Assembly (NCBI RefSeq): GCF_002954355.1
Contig: NZ_MQVV01000012.1
Location: 186,001-250,000, forward strand
Source: Nonlabens tegetincola
Lineage (GTDB): Bacteria; Bacteroidota; Bacteroidia; Flavobacteriales; Flavobacteriaceae
Reading direction: 5' to 3'
DNA length: 64,000 nucleotides
Notes under the pieces: generated by a model
Told to the model about the DNA's origin: nothing
Seen by the model: only the letters and a program-made list of their open reading frames with translations
The model's database searches: none
Program-made: the position numbers and the translations under genes
Shown: one piece after another, positions 45,001-60,000 of the stretch
Layout: each line of letters starts with the position of its first letter
How positions within the stretch are numbered: the stretch's first letter is position 1

Positions 45001-48000
45001 ATGTTGAGCACCTGCTATACTACCTAATACGGCTGCACGCTGGTTCTCATTACTTAGACCTTTACCAGCATTGAATTGAGCTCCACCATTTGAATACTGT
45101 ATGATGACAGGCGAATTCAATTCTGCAGCAGTTTCCAAAACGGCATTTACAGAATTTGACCCTACAACGTTTACTGCTGGTAAGGCATATCCGTTGGCTT
45201 TAGCATGGTTAAAAATTTCTTGAACTTGGTCGCCAGTAGCAACTCCTGGTTTTATGTTGTGACTCATGTGTTTCAATTCTTAAGTTAACAAAAATAGGTA
45301 ATTATAAGCAGCTATCCTTAATATACCAATGAGTGTGTCAACTATTTGCAGTTTAATGTCCTACAACGTTTTAGAACGGATAATTAATCCCTACGTTAAG
45401 AACAGCACGATTAAATTTCATTTCTTTGAACCATCTTTCACCTGGATCGGCAGCAGGATTGTATGTTTTAAAACCAGCATCTAATCTCATTACGAAAAAT
45501 CCAAAGTCATAACGTAATCCTACACCAGTACCTATTGCAAGAGCACCTAGGTCAGAAAAATCATTAAATATAGCATCTGGATCGTCCTCACTATCTAGCA
45601 CATTCCATATGTTACCGATGTCGGCAAAAACGGCACCTTTAAACGCACCGGTAATAGGAAATCGATATTCTGCATTTAAAGCAATTTTCATATTGGCTTC
45701 ATTGAAATCGTTAATTCCACCAGTTCTTCCTGGACCTAATTCATAAGCTTGCCAAGCACGGTTGTCGTTGGGACCACCTGCAAAGAAAGATCTTATGAAT
45801 GGAATGTTGTCCGAGTTTCCATAAGGTATTGCAATACCAGCAAAGGTTCTTATTGCCAACACATGACCGTTGTAATATTGCCAGTGTTTTACATAATCAA
45901 ACTCTGTTTTTACATACTGTGAAAACTCAACCCCAAAAACCTCTTTTTGTCCATTGCTGTTTTCTTCAACCCCAACTAAATCTGAAATTCCGGCAAGGAC
46001 ATTTCCTGCGAGTTCCACTCTAACGCTTATTCGTGAGAAATCATCATCATAGATTCCTTGCCTATTATTACGAATCCAGTTGTAACTAGAACTTATTATA
46101 AGGTTGTTTTGAGATAAACGTTGTCTTCTTTCTCTTATATTACGTATTACTTGCTGCTGTTCTGCAGTTGTAGATAAAGTGCCATTTAATCCATCTTGAA
46201 TAAATTGAGAAGTTCCATCAGGTACAATTAGATCACCTTCATCATTTACATAGGTAGGACTGCTCAGGCTTAAATCATTTGCAATATCATTTAAACTACC
46301 ATAGCTGCTGCGATAGACATTGAAAAAGTTGCCTGGATCTAAATTGCGCACATACTGTGCATTCACCAATTCAAAAATGGTACTTTTTACTGGCGTTTGC
46401 TGCCAATTATACCTTAATGCACCTTGTAAACTTTGTTTGTCTAGACCGATGTTAGTTTGACTGGTAAATCCAATGGTAAAATCGGTAGATGGTGACATGT
46501 ACTTAGGAATGAAACCATCTGTTTCAAAGGGTACAAATAACCTAGGGAATGACAATCGCGCATCAGCGCCAAATTCTTGTAAATCAAAAAATCTAGAATC
46601 TCCTGTTGCTGCATTTGAACTTGCTCCTATATTTCCTCTAAAGGAGATGTCTAACAACTCACTTCCTTTAAATAAGTTACGTATGAGTAATGAAGTGTTT
46701 AAACCAATACCTAATGTTTGAATGTTGCTGTGTGTAGCCTCTGGTGCGATTTTTACATTAAACTTTTTCTTTGAGGTAAGAAGAACATTGGCTATCAGAT
46801 CACGACCAGTTGAATCTGCAGGATCTGATACATAGCGTATTTGTGGATACAAAAAACTCTGTAGCTCAGTAATGCGCTTATAAGTTCGATCTCGATCCAG
46901 ATCACGATATATATCGCCTTCATGAAAGAACACAGCATCAGTTAATGTATTACTGCGGTATTTACGTTTTCCATATCTAATGATATTGTAATCTTCATAC
47001 CTAGTGGTATCTGCTGGAATACTATCTAGCTCATTTGTATAGTCTGGAATAATATTTACCTTACTTATTTTATGAACTCTAAATGGGGTTGTATAGGTAG
47101 AATCGCCTAATTGTTCTTCTCTGTCTTTGATAATAAGCGTGATGTTTGCTTTATAATCGGTATTAACAGTGTCGCCTTCAAATTTTATATATTCTTTTTC
47201 CATGTGATAGGCTCCATGGTTTCTAAAGTAGGTGTTTAGTCTATCACGTTCGTCAGTAAAATTTTGGGATAAATATTGTTCTCCAGCTACGACAAAACTT
47301 TTCCCTTTTGTAATTTGATATAATGAATCTATAGCTGTTGATTCTATTTTGGATTTAATTGAGTCAATTATATAAGGTTGATTGCGCTCAACTTTATATA
47401 AAATTTCAGCTCTTTTTTTTCTGGACTTTTCTATAATTTCATGAGAAACCTCTGTGTTAAAATATCCTTGATTCCAGTACCAGGCTTTTAAACGCTCTTC
47501 GGATTTTGTGACGAGCTCTTTGTCTATTATCGCCGGTGATTCTCCAGTACGTTTTAACCACTTATTGAAATCGATTAATGAATTGTATAGTTTGTTAGTT
47601 TGCTTTCGCGAAAGCGTATTTTCCAAAAACTCATCAGTACCAGAATGGCTATTCTTCCAGGCAGCGACAAGAGAGTCTTTGTTGGGTCTTGCTAAATTAT
47701 AAATATGTAATCGTAGTGGGTAACCTATAAGTGGTAGTTTTGTATTAGGTTGTAGTGCTGGTAAAGTTTTTACTCTAGGATCATCTGGCGCTAGACTATC
47801 AACTAAAATTCTATTTTTAACAAGTAGATTTTTGTTTTGCGGCACTCTTTTTACCGCATTACAAGAAACGATAAGTAATAATAGAGTGCATATGGCTGCT
47901 ATATGTAGAGTAAATCGTTTCTTTGTCATTCTAAAAATCAAAAGTATTAATAATTGCTTACTAGAAACTATATAAAACTCATAAAATCACTTTCTCGTAA

Positions 48001-51000
48001 AAAAGGAAGAGATACTCATGGATTGTTTGTAGTTGAAGGCTATAAGTCTATTCAAGAGTTATACCAATCTGGTCTTGATTGCAAGAGTGTATTTGTAACT
48101 TCTGGAAATCACAAGCTTGATCATCTAGAGCTTACGGTTGTTACAGAAAAGGAGATGAAGACAATTTCAAACTTAACAACGCCTCCTGGATATTTAGCCG
48201 TTTTTGAAATACCTAAGCAATCTACTATTCCACATGATGGTGGAATAATAGTGCTGGATGGTGTTAAGGATCCAGGGAACCTAGGCACTATAATAAGACT
48301 AGCAGATTGGTATGGCGTTTCTCATATAGTTTGTTCTCGTGATACTGTTGATTTATTTAACCCAAAATGTATCCAAGCAACGATGTCATCTATTGCAAGA
48401 GTACAAGTGTATTATAGGAATATTGAAGAATTCCTAAGTGAAACACAACGATCTGTATATATTGCTCATATGGACGGTGAGTCGTTATATTCTACCTCAA
48501 TCCCTGAAAACGCTGCCATAGTTATGGGTAGCGAGTCTCATGGTGTAAGTGATTCGGTTAAGCAATTAGGAACACCAATTAGTATCCCATCTCATAGTAC
48601 ACATGGTGCGACTGAAAGTTTAAACGTAGCTATCGCAGCCGCTATAATTACGGCTCACTGGAAAAAGAGTTTGTCTTTTACTGGAAAGTAAAATTGATAA
48701 AGATACCTCTAGATTGCATACTCGAAATATTTCCTGTCCATGGACTGTTTACATCCATGTCAGGAACCAATTCATCCGTCATAGCAAATACACCTCGTAT
48801 AGATGGAGAGAATTTAAAGTAGAATAGGTACAGGTCAACACCAATTCCTATTTCATAGTTAAATACATTAGTCATCTGTCTAAACTGTCCAGCAGAATTA
48901 TCATCAGGATTTTCTTCATTACTGGATAAGTTTGACGACCATGAAAAGCCACCTACGACAAAGGGTTTCCAATTGTTTTTTCTTTTTGTCGAAAATTTGA
49001 GTAATAAGGGTACGTTGATGTAAGTAGATACCACCTCTCGTTCCTGTTGAGCAGGCGTCATTAAAGATGTATCTGGAAAAGTAAGTGTTCTATTTACAAA
49101 AACAATCCCAGGTTCAAGTCTTAAATTGAAATAGTCATTTAGTCTGACATCGCCTACAAGACCTACATTAAAACCAACACTTGTTTCGGTATTAATTTCC
49201 TCGGTTAATTCATTATAATCAAATTTATAATCATATGAGTTAAAGCCTAAATAGTAACCCCAAGTGTATCGTTGTTTGTCAAAATTTTCTCTATTTAAAA
49301 TTTTTTCTTTAGAAAAAAGTTGAGCATTAGATAGTTGAGCGCTCAATAATAGCACTATAGTGATAATGAATATTCTCATATTATCCTTTTGTAGCTTTAT
49401 AAATGGTGGAAGCACCGTAAAATTGTAAATAATTATCTACTTCATTAAACCCAACTTTCTTTAAAATATTGTTGAAAGCTTCCCCATGAGGAAATTGTGC
49501 GGCGCTTTTAGAAAGATATCCATATGCAGTTTTATCTTTAGAAAAAAGCTTTCCTAAAGTAGGAACAATTAAATTAGAATATAAATAGTACCCTTGCTTA
49601 AAAGGAAATTTGGTAGGAACACTGGTCTCTAGAACAACTAGAATACCACCAGGTTTTAAAACTCTTAGTATTTCTGATAACCCTTTCTCTAAATCTTCAA
49701 AGTTTCTTACGCCGTAACTTACGGTAATTGCATCAATTGAATTATCATCATACTTTAGGTTTTCTGAATCTCCAAGTACCATTTCAATACGGTCATCTAG
49801 TTCTTCTTTACTAACCTTAATTTTTCCTATTTCTAGCATACCGCTAGAGATATCCAGTCCTATTAATTTAGTAGCATTGGTCTTTTGAGCCATTTTAATA
49901 ACCAGATCACCAGTCCCTGTAGCGATGTCCATTATTACATCTGGTTTTGATTGAGCTACAAGATCTACAACATTATCTCTCCATTTTTGATCTAATCCTA
50001 AAGAGATAACTCTATTCAAACCGTCGTATTCACCACTAATGTTGTCAAACATTTTTGTGACTTGTTGTTTTTTACCGGTCTGATTGTTTTTGTATGGTTT
50101 AACTTCGTTTGCCAATTGATACAGATTTATTATGCAAAGATAATAGGTATAAAAGAGCTTATTGTTATGATTATTAGGATTAACTGTTAAGCAAGATGTA
50201 AACTTTTGTTTTTTGTAACAATAGTTTTTATTCCTAAACAGGCTTTTAATTATGGTTATTTATGAGACTTATTCCTTGCATTCTCCTATCTTTGAGGTAT
50301 AGAACATTGTTTTTATGAAAATCATTATTGCAGGTGCAGGTGAGGTAGGTTTTCATCTTGCTAAGTTGCTGTCCTTTGAATCACAGGATATTACACTTAT
50401 CGATCCTGTTAAGGAGAATCTATATCATGCAGACTCACATCTAGATATAAGAACCTTAAGAGGTGATGCAACATCTATCAAAATTCTTCAAGATGCCAAA
50501 ATTGATGCTGCAGATCTTGTTATAGCTGTAACAGCGAGTGAAACTACTAATATTACCATATCTGTTCTTGCTAAACAATTAGGAGCAAAACGTACCATAG
50601 CCAGAATTTCTAATACCGAGTTTTTAGAACATCAAGACAATTTAGGTTTTAAAAATTTTGGTATTGATGAATTAATCAGTCCTGAAAGTTTAGCTAGTAA
50701 AGAAATTGAATTATTACTTAATCAAAGTGCTTTCAATGATTCTTATGAATTTGAGAATGGGGCATTGACTATGGTAGGTGTAAACCTTCCTAGAAATGCT
50801 CAAATGGTTGGAAAAACAGTACAACAAGCTGGTGAAATATTTCCTGAAGTTCATTTCATGCCAATTGCGATTCAAAGATTTGGTACACAATACACTTTGA
50901 TACCTCGTGGTGATACTAAGTTTAAAGAAGGAGATCAGGTTTATTTTATTACCACTCCAGATGGTGTCGAAGAGCTTTACAAACTTTCGGGTAAAACCAA

Positions 51001-54000
51001 ACATACTGTAAAGAACTTAATGATTTTAGGAGGAAGTAAAATAGGAATTCAAAGTGCCGAAAAACTTTCAAAAGCAGGAATAAATGTTAAGTTAATAGAA
51101 ATAAATCCAGCTAAAGCCTTTGACCTAGCAGATCAGTTGCCAGATGTTCTCGTTCTTAATGGAGATGGAAGGAATGTTGAACTACTTCAAGAGGAGAGTA
51201 TACATGAAATGGATGCTTTTATCTCTGTAACTGGTAATAGTGAGACAAACATTATTTCTAGCTTAATGGCTAAAAGTAAAAGTGTTAATAAGACAATAGC
51301 ACTTGTTGAGAATATGGATTATTTTCAATTATCTCATAGTATAGGTATTGATACCTTAATTAATAAAAAGTTACTTGCAGCAAACAATATCTTTAGATAT
51401 GTGAGAAAAGGCGAAGTGGTTGCTATGACCAAGCTGAATAACATGAATGCCGAGCTGCTGGAATTTATTGTAAAACCAGACAGTGACATCTGCAATAAAA
51501 ACCTAGTTGAAGCAGGTTTGCCTAGAAGTGCAATCGTTGGTGGTGTAATAAGAAATGGGATCGGAAATATTGCTCTAGGAAATTTTAAAATTGAAGCAGG
51601 TGATAGAGTAGTGGTATGCTGTCTACCTAGATCCATTTCTAAGGTTGAAAAATTATTCTTGTAATGACTAGACTTAATTACAAAATAATTATTTACATCA
51701 TGGGACTACTGTTATTGTTTAACGGTGGTTTTATGTTTTTGAGTGCTGCTGTAAGTGCTATTTATAGAGAGCCAGAAGGCATTGATATACTTATGGCTGG
51801 AGTAGTAGCTATAATTTTAGGTGCTATTTCTATGTATCTAACTCGTAAACATCAACGTGTTTTACATAAAAAAGAAGGCTATTTAATTGTTTCATTGGGA
51901 TGGTTAATTATGGCTTTTGCGGGAACTATGCCTTATGTTTTTTCAGGTGCTTTGGATAATTATACCGATGCTTTTTTTGAAACAATGAGTGGTTTTACTA
52001 CTACTGGTGCTAGCATAATGAATGATATAGAAATAATGCCAAAAGGTGTTTTATTCTGGCGTAGTCTCACACATTGGATTGGTGGAATGGGTATTATTGT
52101 ACTAGCAGTTGCTATTTTACCTTTATTAGGAATTGGTGGTATGCAATTATTTGCCGCAGAAGCACCTGGTCCAAGTGCTGATAAATTACATCCTAGAATC
52201 ACCGACACAGCAAAAAGATTATGGCTTATTTATGTAGGTTTTACAGGAATTGAAACAATACTACTTAGAATAGCAGGAATGAATTGGTTTGATGCTATTA
52301 ACCACGCTTTAAGTACTTTATCTACAGGTGGATTCTCTACAAAAAATGCTAGTATGGCGTATTGGAATGATAATCCAGCGGTACAGTGGATCATCATTGT
52401 TTTCATGTTTATTGCAGGAACTAATTTTGTACTTAGTTATTTTGCTTTCAAGGGAAGATTCAGTAGGATTTTAAAGGACACTGAATTTAAATGGTACGCA
52501 GGATTTGTTTTATTATTTACATTAATTTCTGCTGTTCTTATTTATTATCAAGCAGATTTAACTGCCTCAACAATTTCTCACCCATTAGTTGCAGGAAGAG
52601 CAGAAGGCTCATTAAGGCATGCGGTTTTTCAAGTTTTGGCAGTGATGACCACTACTGGATTTGTGACTGCAGATTATACGCTTTGGACTCCGTTTTTAAC
52701 CATAATGTTCTTTGGTCTCTTCTTTCTCGGCGGTAGTGCAGGATCTACATCTGGTGGAGTAAAAGTAGTTAGGCACATCATTTTGATAAGGAATGGAATT
52801 ATGGAATTTAAAAGGACCTTGCATCCTAGTGCTATAATTCCTGTTCGTTATAACGGAAGAGCGGTCCCTAGCAATAATGTATTTAGCGTTCTAGGTTTTT
52901 TTATTCTTTACATGCTATCCTTTATTATAGGTGCAGTAGTACTTGCTGCATTAGGGCTTGATTTTGATACAGCTATTGGAGGAGCGCTTAGTAGTTTGGG
53001 TAACGTTGGGCCTGCTTTTGGTGATCTTTCTCCTGTAGATAATTTTGCGGGTTTACCAGATTTAGGAAAATGGTGGTGTAGCTTCCTTATGCTTATTGGA
53101 AGGTTAGAGTTATTTACAGTACTTATCCTTTTCACGCCTTTCTTTTGGCGTAATCGATAATTAAGATTTGCTTATCATATAATTGAAAAAAACTGTACTT
53201 TCTAGATTAAGAAAGTACAGTTTTTATTCTTTGTAAAGCTTCTTTAATTTGATCTTCACTTGCAGCATAGGATATTCTAATACAGTTAGGAGCTCCAAAC
53301 GCATCGCCAGAGACTGTTGCTACATTTGCTTCCTCCAGAATCATTAAAGAAAAATCTGTAGCATCTTTAATCACATGACCTTTTATAGTCTTTCCAAAAA
53401 ATGAACTCACGTCTGGAAATACGTAAAACGCACCATCTGGAGTATCAGTTACAAAACCTTCTATTTCAGAAAGTAAACTGAGAACTAGATCTCTGCGTTT
53501 AGAAAATGCATCTATCATGTATTGTATTTTGCTCACTGGAGCTTTTAATGCAGTAATTACAGCACGTTGTGCGATACAATTTGCACCGCTAGTGATTTGG
53601 CCTTGCATTTTATTACACGCTCTAGCGATCCAGGAAGGAGCTCCTATATAACCAATTCTCCAACCAGTCATCGCAAAAGCTTTTGAAACACCATTCACCA
53701 CAACAGTTCTTTCATACATTCCATCAATCTCGGCCATGCTAGTGTAGGTTCCTGTGTAATTAATATGTTCGTAAATTTCATCACTCACCACGATAATATT
53801 AGGGTAGTCTTTTAATACACCAGCGAGACCTTCTAGCTCTTCCTTACTGTAAACGGCACCACTAGGATTATTTGGCGATGAAAACAAAACCATTTTAGTT
53901 TTAGGTGTTATAGCATCTTTTAATTGTTGAGGAGTTATTTTGAAATTTTGTTCTACTCCAGCTCTTACCTCTACCGGGACTCCTTCTGCTAGTTGCACGA

Positions 54001-57000
54001 TTGCCGCATAACTTACCCAGTAAGGTGCAGGTAGAATACATTCATCACCTTCATTGAGCAAGACCATTGCTACATTAGCAATAGATTGTTTTGCTCCAGT
54101 AGAGACTACAATTTGATCGCGGTTATACGTAAGATTATTATCCCTATTAAACTTTTCGATTACAGCATCCTTTAATTCAGTATATCCATCGACAGGTGTA
54201 TAGCTGTTATAATTTTCATTGATTGCCTGGATAGCAGCATCTTTAACAAAATCTGGTGTATTAAAATCAGGTTCACCTAGGCTTAATCCTATTATATCTT
54301 TCCCTTGTTCTCTTAATTCTCTAGCTTTTGCAGCCATTGCGAGAGTTGCACTTGTAGGTAAGTTGTTGATCCTGTTAGATAGATGCTCTTTCATTAGTAG
54401 TGATGTTTAAATACAAAAATAACCAAGGTGATAAGAATATACCTAACAGGCTAAGATAATGTTCTATTTTTGTACAAAAATTTTACACCTTGGCACAAAT
54501 CATAAAAGATTATTTTCCTCACATTACTGATGAACAGTTTTCTCAATTTCAGGCGCTAGAATCCCTTTATAAGGAATGGAACAGTCAGATTAATGTAATT
54601 TCACGTAAAGATATAGACGAGCTCTACACAAGGCATGTTTTACACAGTTTAGGGATTGTTTCTGTAGTACGCTTTCGCGAAAGCTTACCCAATACTCCAG
54701 GAGGAACAAGGGTGCTTGATGTAGGAACTGGCGGAGGCTTTCCTGGAATACCGCTTGCAATTATGTTTCCAAAAACTAAATTTCATCTTATAGACGCGAT
54801 TGGCAAAAAGATAAAGGTTGTTAACGCGGTAGTAGAGGCTTTGGGTTTACAAAATGTGACTACTGAACATGGAAGAGCAGAAAAAGTGAAGGGAAGATTT
54901 GACTTTGTTGTAAGTCGTGCTGTAACAAATATGCCAGATTTTGTTAAATGGACTCGTAATAAAATTAGAAAGGATAGTTATCACAGCATTGAGAATGGCA
55001 TTTTATATTTAAAAGGTGGAGACTTAACCAAGGAACTGAAACCATTTCCAAATGCTTATCAGTATAATCTTGATGAGGTTTTTGAAGATGAGTTTTTTGA
55101 AACGAAAAAAGTGGTTCATCTACCTTTATAAAGTGTTTAACATAAAAAAAACCTGCATATAGCAGGTTTTTTTATGTTTAAAATCTCGGATTAAAAATTA
55201 GTCGTGAGATTAAGTGTAAGACCAGTATTTTCTGGAACAAACCTACAAACACCACCTACACAAATCAGTCCACCACGCTGTCTACCATAATTAAGGGCTA
55301 CTCTCGTACGGCCTTTGGTATAAGAACCACCAACTGAATAGTAGTGAATCTCGGTATCATCATAGTTGTACAAGTCGGCCACGTAAAGAGAAAGTGACGT
55401 GTTAAAAGCGTATTCCAATGTTGCTGCTGCCCAGTTACCTCTATCAGCATCTGCAGATAAATGTTGAGCGTCAAATCTAACTGATCTTCCCTTTCCTAAA
55501 TCATAGAGAAGATCTGCTACAAATGCAGTACCATTAAGTTCTGACTGTCCATCTAGTAAATTTCCACCTTCAATATTTTTAGCGTTGTAATAAGTTTGAG
55601 CGGCTGTAAACTTCGCAGAAAGCGCTTTGCTAAATTTGGTGTTTAATTGAAAGCTAAACTCTTCAAAGTATTTCTTACCTCTAGAAAACAAGCTTGCATC
55701 ATAATCATTGTTCGGTACGTCAAATGATGAGTCTAAACCTGCCCAATTTGAGTAGTTTAAAGAGTAAGTAGTTCCATGTTTAAATCCGAATAGAGAACCA
55801 GGTTTTGCTGTATGAACTACGTCTAACTGTCCTCCAATTTCTCCGGCTTCTTCTTCATCTGGATTTAAGAATACTTGTGGATTGTATACATAGATATTGC
55901 GTACCATGTAACTACTTTGCTTAGTGTATCCTGGTACAAAATTGATAGTTTGATTTAAAAAAGGGTTACCTGCTTGTTCTCTGTCAGAGAAAAAGCCCAT
56001 ATTTTCGGTAGCTCTTAAAGTTGTATTTATTCCTAAACCTGGAATAGAGTATCCTAAATTTAGTAATAACGCACGCCCGTCAAAGTAGTTACCTAATAAA
56101 GGTGTGCCACCAACAATAACTGCATCTGGTTCCTTGTAAACATACTCTGCTTGTAAGTTAAATTTGTCAAAGTAAAGATCTCCTCTCATACTATATGCAT
56201 TGACGGTCGATGGGAAATCTGGATCTGCAGATGTGTTTACTTGATATCGTCCTACATAGCTAGCACCTATATTTATTCCAGTTTCCGTATCTAATAGTTC
56301 TCCTAAATCAAATTCTGAATTTATACCTTGTACTGTACCTTCAGATAATTCAAAGCCAGTTCTTTGATTCCCAATGAATCCTGTAGCTTCAAGATAATCA
56401 TTAAAGGCATAGTTGACTCTTATTCCTCTTATCGAATTATCGATACCTAAGGTGTGATCTTCCCAGGTTCTAAATATTAATCCGCTACCAAATTGATCAT
56501 AGAAATTACCAGCTGTGATTTCCAGATCCTTATGTTTAAAAGTCGCAAAATAGGTTGCGATTCCATTTCCTTCAAATCCTTCAAAGTAACCTAATAAAGG
56601 AGAAGGTTGATACAATTCATACTGAGCGCCGACAGTAAATTTACCTTGAGTATATTGAATCTTGAGATAGTTGTTTGAACGAAATTGATCTTGAGGAGCT
56701 ACACCATTAAGTATTCCGTCATCATCTTGATACCATTGGGAATTGGATTCCAAACCACCAGAAAATGTCCCATCTTGAGCGTTTATATTAAAAGCGATTA
56801 CAAGTGCTGCCAATAGCAGATAATTTTTCATAAATCAGTGTTGGATTGAATTTTAAATGTGTTTTTTGTACTCTTCATAAAGTTCTTCCTCAGCTCCAGG
56901 TGTGAAGCTAGAGTGGCGGTATACAATTTTATTGTCCTTTACGATTAAGGTGAGAGGAATGTTAGGATTGCCTAGATACCTGATAATTTCATTTTTTTTA

Positions 57001-60000
57001 TCTAACAAAACTGTATAGGGCCATGCTCTACCATTTACTTCTGTTTTTACCCTTGGTTTTGATCTAGCGTCGTCAGTTGCTATAGCATATAGTTCAAATC
57101 CGATCTCTTCTTGCAGCTCGTTATAATCTAATTTAATAGCATCTAGCTCTTTCATGCAAGGAGTACACCATGTTGCCCAAAATGAAAATACTACTGGTTT
57201 ATCCTTACTGAGCTCAGAGAGAGTTACTTTTTTGCCATTGAGATCCTTAAGAATGATTTCTGGAAGTTCGGTTTGAGAATAGCTTATTGATGAAAATATC
57301 AATAAAGCTAATAGAATAAGTTTTTTCATATAATTAAGTTTTGAAATGCAATTATAACAGTTCTTTAATAAATAATGTGCCAAACTGCATTTTAGTTAAA
57401 ACTTTTCATTATTAAAAATCAATGTATTAGGTTTTTAAAACATTGTTTTTATATTTGGTTATTCTTAAATAATCGTTAAAACAACTTAAATTATGAAAAC
57501 AGCTAACTTTTTAAAGATCTTTTTGCTTTTAGTTGCGGTAACCTTAACCTCGTGTTCATCAGAATCTACAGATGATGGAGGAGGCAATGGTAATGGCAAT
57601 GGTGAATTAGTGCTATCTGCAAATAAGACTAGAGTATATGAAAATACAGTCGTGACTTTCACAGTAATGAACGGTAGTACTAATGTAACTTCTCAATCCA
57701 CGATTTCCTTGGATGGAACTCCTATCAGTGGCAATTCTGCTTTATTATCAACTGTCGGATCAAAGGTAGTTACTGCCGAATATGATGGTGCTAGTACTAA
57801 TAATGTTGATGTTGAGGTAATTGTACCTTCGTACTCCACAAAAATGTTAATAGAGGATTATACCGGTGCTTGGTGTGGATGGTGCCCTAGAATCTCTCAA
57901 GGGATTGAAGATTTAACAGGATCAAACCCTAATGTTATTGCTGTTGCGATTCATAATGGTGATTCCATGGCCTTTCCATTGGAAGGTCAAATGAGACAAC
58001 AATTTGGGGTAAACGGTTTTCCGACCGGAATACTTAATAGAGATCAAACATGGAGTTCAACATCGGGAAGTTCAATGAACTTAACCCAGCCAAATGTGTA
58101 TTTAAATAGAGTACAGCCAGTTGGTTTAGCGATTAATTCTTCGATCAGTAATGATCTACTTTCTGCAACAGTAAAAGTAGGATTTGATTTAGACGAATCA
58201 GGATTATATCTTGTTGTTTATGCTTTAGAGAATGGAATCATAGCGAACCAAAGTAATTATACAAATAATTACGGAGGAGTAGATCCTATACAAGGATTTG
58301 TTCATGAGCATGTTTTATCAAAGAATCTTACTGATGTTTTTGGAGATCCTATACCAGCAGATCAACAGGCCGGAGGAAATGAGTATTCTGTAACGCTTAC
58401 ATCTAGTGTGGCTGGAGTTGCAAATCAAAATGATATGGAGATTGTTGCATTTGTGGTAGACGCTTCGGGTAAAGTAGTAAACGTGCAAAAGGCACAAGTT
58501 GGTACTAATGTTGACTTTGATTAATTAAATTTCAACACAAAAAAAGCCGATTCAATTTTATTGAATCGGCTTTTTTTACATCTAGTTTTATAACTATTCA
58601 CCCAAGAAAGGGTATCTGTAATCCACAGGACTTACAAATGTTTCTTTAATCATTCTAGGAGAAACCCATCGCAAAAGATTTAATTTTGAACCTGCTTTGT
58701 CGTTGGTTCCAGAGGCTCTAGCTCCACCAAATGGTTGTTGACCTACAACAGCACCAGTAGGTTTATCGTTTAAATAGAAGTTTCCTGCACAGTTTTCTAA
58801 TGCTTTTACGGCTGTACCTAGTGCATATCTATCCTGTGAAAAAACAGCTCCGGTAAGAGCGTATTCACTTGTGCTATCAACTAACTTTAGGGTAGCTTCA
58901 AAATCTTCATCTTCATATACATACACTGTGATTACTGGACCAAACAACTCTGTTTCCATAGTTGGGTATTTTGGATCAGTAGTTACGATAACCGTAGGGT
59001 CAATAAAATATCCTTTTGATTTATCATAGTTACCACCAATTATTACTTCGGCATTAGAATCTTTTTTAGCTTGGTCTATGTAAGAAGTTATTTTATCAAA
59101 TGAGCCTTCGTGTATAACTGCTGTAATGAAATTACTCATGTCTTCAGGACTACCCATTTTAAAACTGTCACAGTCCTGGCGTACTAATTTTTCAACCTCT
59201 GGCCACATGCTTTGTGGAATATAAGCCCTAGATGCAGCGCTACACTTCTGACCTTGAAATTCAAAAGCACCTCTTGATATAGCCGTAGCTACTTGTTGGG
59301 GTATAGCACTTTTATGTGCAACTATAAAGTCTTTTCCACCTGTTTCACCTACAATTCTAGGGTAGGTTTTGTAAGTGTTAATATTTGCACCTATTTGTCC
59401 CCAAATACTTTTGAATACTCCTGTTGATCCAGTAAAATGTATTCCAGCAAAGTCTGGATGAGCAAGCACTTCTTCAGTCATCATAACTGGATCTGCGTTT
59501 ACCATATTTATTACTCCATCTGGAACACCTGCTTCTCTAAAGACGTCCATAACAACTTTTGCACTCAACATTTGATGGTCGCTAGGTTTCCATACAGTAA
59601 CATTACCCATAAGGGCAGCACTCGCTGGTAAATTACCAGCAATTGCGGTAAAGTTGAAAGGAGTTACACAGTAAACAAAACCTTCTAACGGTCGGTATTC
59701 TAAACGATTCCATGCACCGCTTGTTGACTCAGGCTGCTCAGAGTAGATCTCTGTCATGTATTCTACATTGAATCTCAAAAAGTCTATTAATTCACAAGCG
59801 CTATCAATTTCTGCTTGATAAATCGTTTTTGATTGATTGATCATGGTGGCAGCATTAATCTTTGCACGATAAGGTCCTGCAATTAGTTCTGCTGCTTTTA
59901 GGAAGATCCCGGCGCGGTTTTCCCAGCTCATTTGTGACCATTCTTTGCGCGCTTCAAGTGCTGCCGCAATAGCTTGCTGTACTTCATCCTTGCCTGCAAT